Assembly: GCA_963565915.1 (NCBI GenBank)
Contig: OY751485.1
Location: 3,782,001-3,846,000, forward strand
Reading direction: 5' to 3'
Length of the DNA: 64,000 nt
Source: Entoloma clypeatum
Lineage: Eukaryota > Basidiomycota > Agaricomycetes > Agaricales > Entolomataceae
Shown in pieces: positions 34,950 through 47,489 of this stretch. Every line of letters starts with the position of its first letter. The stretch's first letter is position 1. Position numbers and translations under genes: made by a program. The notes beneath the pieces were generated by a model. That model did no database searches. It was not told the DNA's origin and saw only the letters and a list, made by a program, of their open reading frames with translations.

Positions 34950-37900
34950 ATGGCCCTTCGTTTCCAGTCCAATTACGACCTCACTGACGTCCCCATCCCC
35001 ACCACCCGCCATCCTCCCAACCCGGCCTCCACCACCATCCGCAGAGCGAAGACCCTCACCCGGCCAGAGCGTGGCGTCGCACCCGTCCCCCTCATCAATC
35101 CGCAGGTCTCCTCCACCCCCGGCGTCTCCCCACAGCCCACTCCTGACGACTACAACGGCTCCCACGTCTGGAGATACTTCTCCCTCGCCGTCACCTTCTG
35201 GGCACCAGACTTTCTCCTCACCTCTCTCGCCGGCCTCAAGGACAAGGCCGTCAAACAGGCCTGGAGGGAGAAAATCACCCTTTGTTTCATCATCCTTTGG
35301 CTCTGCGCTGGCGTCGGCTTTGCCACGGTCGGCTTCCAAAAGGTCCTTTGCCCCGCCAATGCCTCCTCCAGCACCAGGTTCCTCCATGTCGGTTCCGTGC
35401 AGGGCGTCCTTGCTGTGCAGGGCGCCATTTTCGAAGCCACTTCGGCCACATCCAACACCCCCGATGTCAACTTCCAGACCCTTCTTTCAGTTCCTGGCCA
35501 GGACATAAGTGCATTGTTCCAACGCTCCACCTCCGATTTCAAGGCTTGCGCAGGGCTCCCTTTCCGTATCGCCCAGGATCAACCTTGCTCAGACGCAACC
35601 CCTTGCCCTCTTCCCCCTTTCAACCTCCAGTCCACCTACGCCAGTCTGAGACTCGTCAACACCGGCTTGCTCGCCGGTTACTCCTGGGATCAAGTATCCG
35701 CTCTCAACAACTATTTCGTTCTCGATGGCGCCGTCCTCAACATGAAGCCTTATGTTAAGCTCCATCCCAACCCCATCCTCAATGATCCCGTGGATACGGC
35801 TCTTCGCACTCTTCTCAAGAAAAGCGCCTCTGTTGGTGGCAAGGACGGTACCCGTCTCTTTTACGGTCGTTCGGATCTCTATTCCGCCGTTCCCTGTCTC
35901 AAGCAAAGGTACCATGCTGGTAACATCGACAAAATCACTCCCGGTTGTTTCATCTCCAACCTCGTCTTATATGCCGGCCTGATAGTCATTCTCGGCCTCG
36001 TCTTCGTTCGTTTCGTCATGGCATGCGTCTTTAATTGGTTTCTGTCCCACAAGCTTGCTGGTCCTCCTAATACCCATCAGCTTAGCCGTTCGGCTATCAG
36101 TCCCTCTGTCATGCCCGAAGGTGCCAATGTTTCTGTCGATAACAGAAACGGTACAGCTCCATGGACAGGTCCTCCTGTCAGCACCAGGAAAAGCAAGATC
36201 AGCAAGGCGATGCCCCCTTATGCCTCGTCGTCCAGCACCACCCTCGTGACCCCTGAGAACTCCGCTCCAATCATGAGTTTGAGCCAGATTGGTGCCGAGC
36301 TTTTTGCTGTCTGTCTAGTGACTTGTTACTCGGAAGGTGAAGATTCCCTCAGGACTACGCTCGATTCCATTTCTACCACAACCTATTCGGACGCAAGGAA
36401 GCTACTTTTTGTTGTAGCAGACGGCATGATCACTGGTGCAGGAGAAAAAAGGAGCACACCGGACATCTGTGTCTCACTTTTGGAAGCTGATCCTCGGTTT
36501 GGAAATCCCATACCAATGACTTACGGCGCCGTGGGTTCTGGTTCCAAGGCACAAAATAGAGCTTTAGTGTATGCTGGTCATTATAGTAGGGACTCTTCAT
36601 GATCCCAAGTCTTTGCACCCTGATCTTTTTCCGCCAGCTGTTGCGGGTCGTCGGACACCAACAGTCATCATCGTCAAATGCGGCACAGAAGAAGAGGCCG
36701 CCGCTGACAAGAAACCCGGCAATCGAGGAAAGCGCGATAGTCAACTCATCCTCATGAATTTCTTCTCCCGTGTCACATATAACGATCGAATGACTCCTTT
36801 GGATTTTGATCTGTTCCGCAAAATCCACGTTCTCATGGGAATTACGCCGGACTTCTTCGAGGTAGTGTTGATGGTGAGTTGATTTTGACTCCCGATAGTA
36901 TCAACGCCCTCTTAGTGATTTATTACAGGTTGATGCCGATACCAAAGTCTTCCCTGATTCTTTAGGATACCTTGTCAATTGCATGCACCATGACCAGATG
37001 ATTATGGGTGTCTGTGGAGAAACAAGGATAGCGAACAAGCGACAGTCCTGGGTCACCGCTATCCAAGTTTTCGAATATTTCATATCCCACCACCTGGCCA
37101 AGGCTTTTGAGTCGGTATTTGGAGGGGTGTCCTGCTTGCCTGGCTGCTTTTCCATGTTCCGACTCAAGGCAAGGAAAACAACTGGCGATGATTGGGTCCC
37201 ACTCATCATCAAGCCCGAAATTGTCAAGGAATATAGTCAGTCTGAAGTGACGACTTTACATCAGAAGAACCTCCTACTCCTTGGGGAAGATCGTTTCCTG
37301 ACGACATGTCTTATACGGACGTTCCCTAATCGAAAGATGATGTTTCTGCCACAGGCAAAGTGCAGAACCGTCGTTCCTGACACTTTCCCAGTCCTCCTCT
37401 CCCAGCGTCGTAGATGGATCAACTCCACCATCCACAACCTCATGGAACTTGTCCTGGTTCGCAACCTATGTGGAACGTTCTGCTTTTCAATGCAGTTCGT
37501 TGTCTTTATGGATCTGCTTGGAACAGTCGTACTTCCCATCGCCATCTCACTAACGTATGGCCTGATCGTCGGCATAGCCTTGAACCCTCCTAGAAATTTC
37601 GAGGAAGCGATCCCTCTCATGCTCCTCGTCGCAGTTCTTGGACTCCCAGCGGTTTTAATTTTGATCACGACAAGAAAGGTCATTTACGTGTTCTGGATGT
37701 TGATATACCTCTTGGCCCTTCCCATATGGAATTTCGTGTTACCTCTATACGCGTTCTGGCACTTTGACGACTTTTCATGGGGAGAAACAAGGTGTGTTTG
37801 CAGACCCTGTCCGCTCAAACCCTTTTTGAAGCTCTTTCCTCCTTTAGGAAAGTAGAAGGTGAAGGAAAGGGAGACGGCCATGGAGGGCCCGGTTCTGGGT

Positions 37901-38547
37901 TTCAAGGTCCAGAAGTGCCTATGCGTCGTTGGGAAGATTGGGAACGTTCGCGACTGAGGAAGATGAAACGCGAGGAACGACGTCGACGAGATTTCGAGCG
38001 TGCTCACCCGGGAGGATATATGATAGGTGACGGGGAACTGCTAAGTGTCCGAGGGATGGACGCACGAAGCCAGTTTGATGGCTCTGATACACTTTCAGTG
38101 GCCTCGTCGGATGATGATAATTGGGGACCCCAGATTGGAGGATACAATGAGAACCATGTCCAATACCCGCCTCCACCCGTTGCGCTCCTGCGGCCTCCAA
38201 ATCACCTTCAAACAACCAAGACCGTGGGTGGTGCAGAGTTGGAAGCTATGCTCGAAATGGGTTTTGACGAACGACCCACGCCACCTACTTCGACGTATGC
38301 CCCTCGATACCAGCTGTCTGACACAGGATCAACGTTGCAATTGGCGAATATGACTGGAAATGGATATGCGCCTTTGACACGGGCATCGTCACCCGGACTT
38401 GGGATCCCGCCAGCGAACGTGATTTCTCCCACATCACCGACGATTAACATGAGCGGTGAGCCTCCCAAAGATGCTCCTGGTGGGCAGCTTGGTTCAGGGG
38501 GGCGTTACGGTCCCCTAGGTCCGCTTGACCCTGGTACGGGATTTTGA
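34950..38547 (+). CDS. CHS: Class IV chitin synthase
   Basis: Plasma-membrane enzyme that polymerises UDP-GlcNAc into chitin. The start at 34950 (ACCATGG context) gives [20 protein letters not shown]. There are two N-terminal membrane helices (about 35280-35340 and 35965-36040) separated by a domain with class IV features. The catalytic domain holds [37 protein letters not shown] (after an intron at 36873-36928), [30 protein letters not shown] and [14 protein letters not shown] with the QRRRW motif. Five or six C-terminal membrane helices follow. The tail after 37855 is charged and Ser/Pro-rich. There is no myosin motor, so it is not class V or VII, and the two-helix N-terminus with a large intervening domain matches class IV (yeast Chs3). 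The intron near 36578-36638 joins YAA to [15 protein letters not shown]. Confidence 0.96.
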
Positions 38548-39072
38548 CGATGGATGACTTTACAACATTTTCCCGTCCATAGACCGTCAACGAGGATATT
38601 TTTGGTTCGATATACCCCTCACCGACCCACCCACACATACACACATACATTTTAAACAATTAACCTCACCCATGTTATTTCTGTCTGCCAACCCTCTCTT
38701 TTGTGTCGATGACAAGGGTAGAATCCTGCTTTTACAGTAATACCGCACCTACTGTCTAATTACCAAATACAACGCATCAATTTGGGCCGCTGTGCCCCGC
38801 TTTAACGCTCTTGGTTGCGTCCCCGCATTTGCATTATTCGATACCATATAGTGTTCACTCTATGTATCACGGACGCAACTCTCACTGCAGACGGTTATGA
38901 TGGCTTCATGCAGCCCGTCACGCAATTCAGCGGAAATGCTGTCGCGTGATGTGACTCGGAAGTTTGATCCAGCTTGATCGCTTATACTTGCTGGCTACCA
39001 GTACGTCTACGGCTTTCCCTAAAACCTCAACTCTGGATTCGAGCAGGGGAAACCTCTCGTTCATACTATCGC
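38548..39072. other. Intergenic between chitin synthase and the GHKL-ATPase gene
   Basis: About 525 bases. It begins with a CACACATACACACATACAT stretch, probably in the chitin synthase 3' untranslated region, and ends with the promoter of the next gene. I see no coding frame, RNA gene or dyad of note. Confidence 0.5.
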
Positions 39073-42000
39073 ATGGCAGGAACCGCACGGAATGCATTGG
39101 TGTGTTCAGCTGTTCTTTTCTGGAGAATGTTGCATGCTCACTTATGATCATATCGAACATTAGTGGGCAAGCGGCCACGACGAGTCCGTTGAAGTCAACC
39201 AGCGAGCTCTGATCGACAAAGTCCTGGCGAGGTACTCTGGCGAATTCACGGTTTTCCGCGAACTGCTTCAAAATTCGGATGACGCACAAGCGACAGCAGT
39301 TGAGATCCGATTCGAGACAAAGACGTTTCTGGATGGCAAGCAAGGACTCCATGCAAAAGACCTCCCCGCGGGACAACCCTTACCGGATCTGAAGAGTACT
39401 TTGGTATGAAATCCTGTTCTGTTCTTGTTGAGGGTGTTGGAGATATATGGTCCGATACACCACAGGTTCATCAGTGGACGTTTAAGAACAATGGGATCGT
39501 ATTCAGAGATAATGATTGGAGAAGGCTCAAAAAAATTGGTTCAGCCCCATCCTTTGAACTCCTTAGTTCAACTTTTGTTGATGTCTACCCAGCGGAAGGA
39601 AATCCGGACGAAGATAAGATAGGCGCGTTCGGTGTAGGTGCGCATGCCAGCTATGGACCGCACTAGTTGCGTCCTTAGCCTCGTATCCAGGGTTCTACAG
39701 CTTGTTTTCTGTTACTGAAGAACCGTTCGTGACCTCCGGAGGTGAGTCCCGCTCTTAACCTTTCATCCGAATATAGCCTACGAGATGCCTATCAGACCAC
39801 TGGATGGGATTCTACTGGAAAGATAAGAAAGATCAGGTGGGGGCATCTTTTCTACATGTTCCAGACTCCTGGAAGCTCATGAAGTCCAAGCTGTTTGCTC
39901 GTCGCGGCAAAGTGCCGCCTGAGAAAGCATCGTCTCCTTGGACCACTTTTGACATGATCCTACGAGAAGCATCTCCAATACCCGTCGCATTCGATTTCAC
40001 TCGTTTCCTCGCGTCCTCTATCACTTTCATGACGTACCTGGCTGAAGTCAGCCTTTTTTTCGATGACAAGTGTTTGGCCTGTCTCAAGAAAACGGCCGGT
40101 GTACCCAAAGAGCTCGGTGTCCCGAAAGGGCTGCGCAATTCAAGTAGCTCTGGCATTGTGACGATTCGAAATATCAGCCGTACCCGTATAGTTCGTTGTC
40201 CTTGTCCGTTACTAAAGATTGACACCCAATTGCAGCGGTACATATTCAAGCTCATGTAATGCATTGGGTGTATTCCTCGGGTTCGGAAAAGAAATATCGT
40301 CCACCTGCGATAGTGAAACCAACCACTGTGGGCTTTTTTTCATCTTTGTTCACTTCCATTACTGGCACCGCTACTCCGCTGCGTTCGTCTACACCTTTTC
40401 CGCCAACAGCAGCCAATGAAGTGGATCCATTGGCTGTAAATGAGACCAACGTCAACCTATCAATCTTCTCCGCTGAGGTGGATGTCCGATTGAGCAAGAA
40501 GGTCGCAACCGAATTACATAGATCCACCAAGAAAAACCCTCCAGATCGACTCAGGTATGACCTTATATATGTAAGCACGCTTTAATTTAGATGTCACGTA
40601 GCTGGATAAGTATCCTTTGACTTTAGACAGCCAAAGATGAATATGATGCCAGCGAGAAAGAGGACGAACGTTACACTTTCGCAACTTGGAGCATATTCCA
40701 AGGTCTGCGAGCAGATCTAAATGGGTAAGTGAGCCCTAACATTGCTTATATTTTAACAATTGTACACAGCACTGGTTGCGCTCGCATCTTCATTGTAAGT
40801 GGATCGTGAAAAATATCAAAAATTAGCTGCTGACATTCTTCCAAGGGTCACGGGACTGGTCAAACGACTGGACTTGGGGGACATATGGCTTCTCGATTCA
40901 TTCCCACTGTAGAGCGAGAGTCCATTGACTTGATGTCAGTATTGTCAACTAAGGCTCTCCCTTCTCACTTAAACGATTTGATCATGCTACCAGGGACCAA
41001 AATGTCGCCAGTACGGAAATTTCTTATCTCGATCATTCATATTCTCACTTCGTATCTATCTTTAGTATGGAACAAGGAATTGCTATATGTCGGCGGTTTC
41101 CTAGCTCGTGCAGCCTACGAAATAGAACTCAATACAGTCAAAAACTTGTGGGATGGCGCGGTACCTGTAGGTTCACCGTTGCCCAATGTCGACCAGGAAC
41201 TGCAACTTTGGCTGCGGAATCGGTCGGTACATGCACTTAGATTCTTCACTTTCTATCCTTCCACTCCGTCCGCTGATATATCAACCCTTCTTGAAATCGC
41301 CTTCTTCTCGTGTGCAGAAGGAAACCACTTTCCTCTTATATCCACAGCTGGCGTACGAGACGCTTCTGAAACTCGACTTCCAGACCCCGCTTTTGCTGGA
41401 TTCTTGACAGAGCTTCCTGTCCTACCTGACGACGTTCTAGCGAACGCCTCGGGAATGATAGTATCGTTGCAAAATCGAGGAATGATAAAAAACATCACCT
41501 TTGATGACGTTCTGGAGAGCTTACGCGCCAGGCCTCTGGGAGAGGCAGAATTGATTTCGTGTCTAAAGTGGTGGATCAGTCTCAACAAGGAGAGTCCGAA
41601 TCTGCAGCTTGGACCTCGCAAGCAACTCCTTGACGCGGCTGTTCTTGTCATGCGGGAGCCAGGCCATGCCAACGAGAAGATCATTCCTTTGACCTCTCTC
41701 CGAATGTTTGTCAACAACAAGACCATTGCGAGTATCATCCCGCTCGACGGACCTCTGCCGGATCATCTTCTACCCCCCAGCATTAGCAAACACCTTACCC
41801 CTGATGAAATCAGTTCATCGTTTCCCTGGACAGAGTTGACTATTCCCGAGTGGGTTGGATATATCTGCAGCAATGCGGCGCGCAGAGCAAACGTTGAATA
41901 TGACCTTGTATTATCAACTACATGGTCAGAGCGAGTACTCTCAATCATTGCACGTGCATGGCCAAGCTTATCCGCTTCCGCGAGAGCCGAGATATTGAGC

Positions 42001-45000
42001 TGTCTCAAACCCTTGGCTTGTGTACCTACGTCAGGCGGGATGAAGCCCCCTGAGCAGTCCTATTTTGTTCAAGCAAATATTTTCAATGACCTTCCAGTCG
42101 TAGCTCTGCCATCTGGAACCACACCAAAAGGTAACATGGAGCGAGTCCTCCAAGCCTTGGGAATTCGTAAGCATGTTGAGCTGCAGATTGTCTTCAACAG
42201 GTGGGTTCTGTTATCATGAACGTCATCTCAATCTTTGAAAATTTCTAGGATGATTAAGACGAATGAATGGACTGTTGCTGATCTCGCAAAATATCTGGCC
42301 TCGGTGCAGTCTACTCTAAGTAAAGAGGAATGGGCACGTCTCAAAGTAACGGCTGCATTCGTCAAGGAAAGGACCGACGGTGGACGTCCGAGCAATCAGA
42401 AGCCGATGCGCTATCAAGCTCAACAATTATATGAACCTCTCGACGTATTTCGTCAACTGGGACTCCCTGTCATGGATTGGGGTAAACAAACCAAATGGCG
42501 CAGCTCATCTAGCGAAGGTATTGATATCTCTACTGGCGATTAAACATCGTTTTCGAACTGACATCAGCGAAATTCTTGTTCGAATTGGGCCTTCTCCGTT
42601 CCCCTCCATTACCCATTTTAGTCAATCTGTGTGCCAGCACAGACTATGAAGTACGTTCGCCCCATTTATTTTATCTTGTATCATTGTATAGGGATGACTC
42701 TGATCAGATCCGACGCCATGCACTCACCTACCTATTGAGCAATATTGAGACACACTATAAGAATTATGACCCCTCGAACTTCAGTGATGTTGCCTTCATT
42801 CCAGCAATACAATTCTCGCGATCATCCTTGCGGACACCCAGAGATGTAGGTTTGGATAGAGATTTTAATTCAATTCTCAATACAATGGGTTTAGGTCTTT
42901 TCGAGTCCAGACTGGGCAATTTTAGGGTTTTGGGTGATGGCTCCAGACCTACCGTCAGATGCGGCGACAAAGCTCAAGATCATGCATCATCCCCCGACAT
43001 CGCGGATAGTAGATATGCTTCAGCAATTACCTCCGAAGGACGAGGCAGAAGCGAAATCATGGTTTTCTATCCTTGCTAGCCGGATATCAGGTGAGTGGAT
43101 AACGGAGGTACGATATCTTATTGACATACCGATAGATTTTTCTTCGCAGGAGCTCCAACGCCTATCACAACTCAAAATAGTTCCTCTCCGCGACAAAAAT
43201 GACCACAAAATACACTGGCATCCACCTGCTCACTGCTACTTTGGTGGGCAAGCAAAGGGTGAATTTCATTCTAAACTTTTCGTTTTTGTCAACTTTGGAC
43301 AGCCTGCGAACGGATTCTTGACTGCTTGCGGCACGAAACATGAGCCTAGTGTGGAAGAAGTAGCACTCACTCTACTAGATGACCCACGGCAGTTTTATAC
43401 CTTCGCAGAAGGACCAGTACAGTTTGTGCATTCGCAATTTCAGTAGTGACCTGTTGGTCTGATTTCTTTCAAGATTCTTAGATGAGTTGCGGAATATAGC
43501 GGTGAACCATCGGTTGTTGAAACCAGCCACTGTAAATCGAATGAAGGAATCGCCTATTCTGCTAGGTACTCAACGAAAGCCTCGCAAAGCCGAGGTAAAG
43601 TCTGATCTGGATGATTTCGACGAAGAGGAAGTAGAACTGCGGTATGACTTGCGGAAAGCCAAAGAAGTTTTCATTGCAGATGACACCCAGGCGCATAAGG
43701 CTTTTGGAGACTCGATTTTCACTGCACCACAAGAAGATATACTTGAAGGTTTTTGTGTCATATTCGCTACTAGATCGCGATCTCATAACGATCCTCAGCT
43801 TTCTACGGGCTATTAGGATCCAGACGACTTAGCTTTCTCGTTGTAGAGGAGTATCACTCTGCATCGGAAGTCAAGGAGTCCAAAACCGCAACTGATACGC
43901 GTAACCTGGTCTTAGAAAGGCTTCCGCTTTTCCTACACGAACACAGCCATGCTCGCACCCTGGTTTCATATAACTGGTTGGCTTCATCCGTCAACTTCTT
44001 AGTCAAGACGTTCGAAAAAATTTCCGTGACAAAGTCCTTGGCTACCGGAGACCGTCGCCTGTCCCATAAGCAGGACGCTTCTGCTATTGCGCAGAGGATT
44101 GGCGGAAATGGCGCTATCCAACTATGGATTGCAGGGAATGCACAAATAGATATGTACGAGTAAGTTATACCACTTCAGAGCATGATAATGGGTCTCTCAG
44201 TCTTTTTTTCTTGTGATATGCAGGGTAGCTGTGTCATTGAATCGTTTGATATTCGAGTCTCCCAAGGCAAACGATGCACTGCTTTTCATGACAATTCTCT
44301 CAACAGACTTGAAAGCCCTGAAAAGAAGAGGGTACAACGGTACAGGACCACTGTGTCTCAAACTATAGTAGGGGCTAACCGCCATCTTACAGTTGATAGA
44401 ATTCTCAGGCAGCAGCATACTGAACGCCAAGCCGCCGAAGCAGCAAAAAAGTCGGAAAATACTAAGCTCTTGATGAACCCCTCGCCTAGCCCTGGTCATT
44501 CCATGATTACCCATTCGTCTGTGCCCCCGGCGCCGACCAAAAATCCTCTTATGCATCTTATACGAAAATTTGATCCACTACCTCCGCCAGACCCTCCGTC
44601 ACTCCCCGTCTCTGTAAAGAAACAAACTTCTCAATCAAAGTCGAATATTAATTCTAGAGTAACACCGTTGAATGACATAAGTAAGCAGCCGTTTTTTGAC
44701 GTTTGTACATCTTAATTGACCTCACCAGGGTTGAATATTGAGACCGCAATAAAAGCTTGTCGACCGGAATCAGGAGATTTGTTGCAAAATAGACAGGAAA
44801 TGCGTCAAGTGAAGGAGTCATTGAACGAGGGCTATTGCGACATTTCTGGACGGGTCGGAGATTTGATCTGGGTTGGTTCGTCATTCTTTCTCATCTCTGC
44901 GTCACCCAGGTCCGCTCACTTTGGTTGAATATTCCAGGTGAAGTGAAAAAAATCAAGGTTTACTTGTCATCTGGTTCGAGTGGATGAAGTCGTGTTTCTG

Positions 45001-45508
45001 GCTATTGCTCAAACTTTTCTCTTTTGATAGAGGTGCCTGAACAGAAAGATTTCATGGCGACTAACCGGGACATTCTTGCGAGGTTCATTGGCATACTATT
45101 GGACCTTTCCGGAGTATACGATGTTCCGCTCACGAGCCTACATATTTTTTACGATCTAGGAGGCGGGTTAATTGCCTTCAATCGGAACGGAAGTATTTTC
45201 CTCAACCTTCGATACTATAGAGACTGGCGTAAGTGTCAGCTCCGATGCTTGGTATCAATTGACACATGGACTGTATCAGATGATTTGGATGTCCTTTCGG
45301 GGACGTTAACCCCCGCATATGTTTCATGGTGTGTCACCAGGACATTTTATGTGCATTATGTGGTTCACCCTTTGATAGGTATTTCACGTTGGCTCACGAG
45401 ATCGCACACAATCTTGTGCAACCCCACAACTCAGAGCACGAATTCTACTTTTCAGCGATCTGCGAAAGGCATATAATGGAATTGAAGAGCCTTCTTCCTG
45501 GCCCATAA
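39073..45508 (+). CDS. DUF3684-type GHKL ATPase with a C-terminal zinc-peptidase-like motif (NO VEIN/sacsin-like)
   Basis: About 1,700 residues in more than a dozen exons. The N-terminal GHKL ATPase fold is clear: FTVFRELLQNSDDAQATAVE (N box with the catalytic Glu and Mg-binding Asn) and KIGAFGVGFYSLFSVTEEPF (G1 box, across two introns), as in sacsin and Hsp90-like proteins. The middle is the fungal DUF3684 region, for example WNKELLYVGGFLARAAYEIE after a 17-base mini-exon, FTFYPSTPSADISTLLEIAF and WRDLVRT-like helical blocks. The extreme C-terminus (about 45110-45508) reads HIFYDLGGGLIAFNRNGSIF, then TLAHEIAHNLVQPHNSEHEF, an HExxH metalloprotease-like motif. Function is unknown; the fold suggests an ATP-dependent chaperone-like role. 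The start (MAGTARNAL) is spliced to WASGHDESVEVNQRALIDKV. Confidence 0.85.
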
Positions 45509-45513
45509 CTTAG

Positions 45514-46738
45514 ATGGAGTTTATGGACACTTTTGGCAGACCGGAGCTGTGTAGTTGATCATGACATGACGAATTCTGTTCATTCAGATCGAACTGCACG
45601 TGTTTATACCGTCATGAATCGGATTCTAGAATCGGAAATACTTGAATTCGTGCATTCATGGGCACTGTCTCCATCTCTTCTCTGCCACCATTGTTCCTAC
45701 TGTTTTGCACTTCGGGCACGCTATCTTCGTTTGCATAGCCATTTCCTTGCCTCGTGAAAGAAAACTAGCGTCCAGCCTAAGCAGATAAAGGAAATCGCCT
45801 TTTCTGACGCGGTGAACCTTCACGACGTCTGTGGTATGCGCCTTCTCTCTACAGATTATTTGCCATCAACCCATTATCCATCAGCAATGATCTCGAGAAC
45901 CAGTTTGAAGGAACCATCCAAAAGCGGCGGAACGAAACTTACGACAACAGAACCAGGTTATTTACGCAGGAAACCACGAATGACGTACAAATCACCATCT
46001 GCAGGAGATTCGTGCCTTATTGGGTTATCTACTGTCAAGTTCTCAGAAACCTCATCCGAACACAGATCACATTCCTTCCAAGAACCAAACACCCACTGGC
46101 GTAAATCCATCAGCTCTGCGAAAAGGGGGAAACGCCCGACATATCCTCCTCTCCCTCTATATCATCCTCTGGGCAGCCTCGCTTCATCTCTTCCACCCCT
46201 TGACCCTGCAAGTGTTGGACTCCCTGCCCTGACTAGATCAAATGATGTGCCACTGACTAAATCACGTGATGATCTCCAACTACCTTTGTTGGCAGTCCCT
46301 ACCTTTCAGGTCCACACGAGAGAGAAACAGGACCCTCGGAAGAGGAGAAATGGGGGTCTCAAACGCAAGCGCAAAGATGTCGATGATGCCGATGCTTATC
46401 CTGCAAAACGCACCCGTGTTCACAGGAGTGCCGCCAATCAGAACAGGGTGGGTGACGAGGAGTCGTCGGCAGAATCGCTTGTCCAAATTTCTGAAATCAC
46501 ACCGACACCTGAGCCAATGCTTGAAGGATTGGAAGACAACCAGTCAGAACGACGGTCAACGAGGTCGCAAGGCCTCACAAAGCGAAGGGATTCAAGCGTC
46601 AGTGATGAGGCTCCATTTTCTTTTCCTCTCGGAGGAGCCAGACAAGAACTGGAGCCTATGGAAGTCGACAAAACATCCGATCCAAACCCATCAGAAAAGG
46701 TTGATTTGGGAGCCGAGAAAGAAGACGGGGGAATCTAG
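45514..46738 (+). CDS. Unrecognised basic nuclear-type protein
   Basis: I do not recognise this gene. A short first exon (MEFMDTFGRPEL) would begin 5 bases after the previous stop; an in-frame ATG at 45566 is an alternative start. The next exons read RTARVYTVMNRILESEILEF, VHSWAL and VQPKQIKEIAFSDAVNLHDV, a helical region. The long last exon (open from about 45812 to the stop at 46738) is disordered, with a strongly basic segment (KRRNGGLKRKRKDV, AKRTRVHRSA) that looks like a nuclear localisation signal and an acidic end. The splicing between 45830 and 46060 is unresolved: a competing frame there encodes a coiled-coil-like stretch (NDLENQFEGTIQKRRNETYD), which could be the true exon. A kinetochore or chromatin protein is possible but unproven. 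Confidence 0.4.
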
Positions 46739-47075
46739 TGAGCACAGTCCGCCGCATTATCACAGCGTCGAATAAACATTTTAATGCGTTTATGCTGAGA
46801 GTGACGCCATACATGTCGCTTCCTCAAGGTGCTAAACAGCGGAAGCGTCTGTAAAACTTGCATCAGCTGTAAGAACCTGTTTGCGATATTCGCGATTCCC
46901 AGTGAAGAAAAAGGGACAGAAGATAGTGAGATCGTAGAGCCTAGAAGCTTGGCAGAGGGCACACCGTTGATTATCAGTACAGTGCTTTGCATGTCATTGG
47001 ATGATTTCTCGTAAGGTTTAGAATCCTAGATTATTTTCTAAATCGATAAGCGAGCGGAGTCTGAATAATATAGGT
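46739..47075. other. Spacer with weak frames on both strands
   Basis: About 340 bases between two convergent hypothetical genes. Frames of about 60-85 codons exist on both strands without domain signal. The base following the upstream stop (GTGAGC) looks like a donor site, so the upstream gene might continue past 46738. Confidence 0.3.
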
Positions 47076-47489
47076 CTAGGTTTCCAAACCATAAACACTT
47101 TTTTCATCAAGGCCAATGGTGGCAAGCTGCTCTTCGGTGAGCATTGAGGGCAAACGAGACAGCTGATCTGGCACGGTCGTCTGTTCACTGCGAGCACGGG
47201 AATCTACTGCAGCACGGGGGAAGTGGTTACCAATTCTTGGGTGAATCGCAGGAGACATAGGGGATCGGGGGTTTCCAGAGATGGGTTGCATCATTCCATT
47301 CCGTGGTGTTTGTAGGGTGGGGTTTGCTAGCGAGCCGTAGTTGTACAAGGGAATAAGCGACGGGACTGCTAACGGACTGGAAGGTGGAGCATGAGGGGCT
47401 GATGATGAAGCTGTTGAGGTCGCATCTCGCAATTCTGAATACTGTAGGGTCATGCGAGGGGCGAGCTGGTGGCAAAGCCCGAGCAGCAA
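47076..47489 (-). CDS. Unrecognised Ser/Pro-rich protein, at least the last exon
   Basis: Open frame of 137 codons ending at 47076. It is rich in Ser, Pro and Ala (ASSSAPHAPPSSPLAVPS) and then ends in a conserved-looking, more ordered segment (LPSMLTEEQLATIGLDEKSV). A start at MTLQYSELRDAT, about 47453, is possible. Upstream on the same strand, short open pieces (LRRIKKLLSNDLISLELPE near 47550; SVDFYSNLALDGGEDD near 47890; MTSSPSIPAISKPDIIL at 48055) may be earlier exons, but I could not link them all in frame. No family recognised. Confidence 0.35.
   Translation of the reverse strand: MLLGLCHQLAPRMTLQYSELRDATSTASSSAPHAPPSSPLAVPSLIPLYNYGSLANPTLQTPRNGMMQPISGNPRSPMSPAIHPRIGNHFPRAAVDSRARSEQTTVPDQLSRLPSMLTEEQLATIGLDEKSVYGLET

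Noticed and set aside
38630..38652. CA-rich tract after the chitin synthase gene as a microsatellite
   Set aside because: The repeat is short and imperfect (CACACATACACACATACAT), so I mention it only as part of the 3' region.
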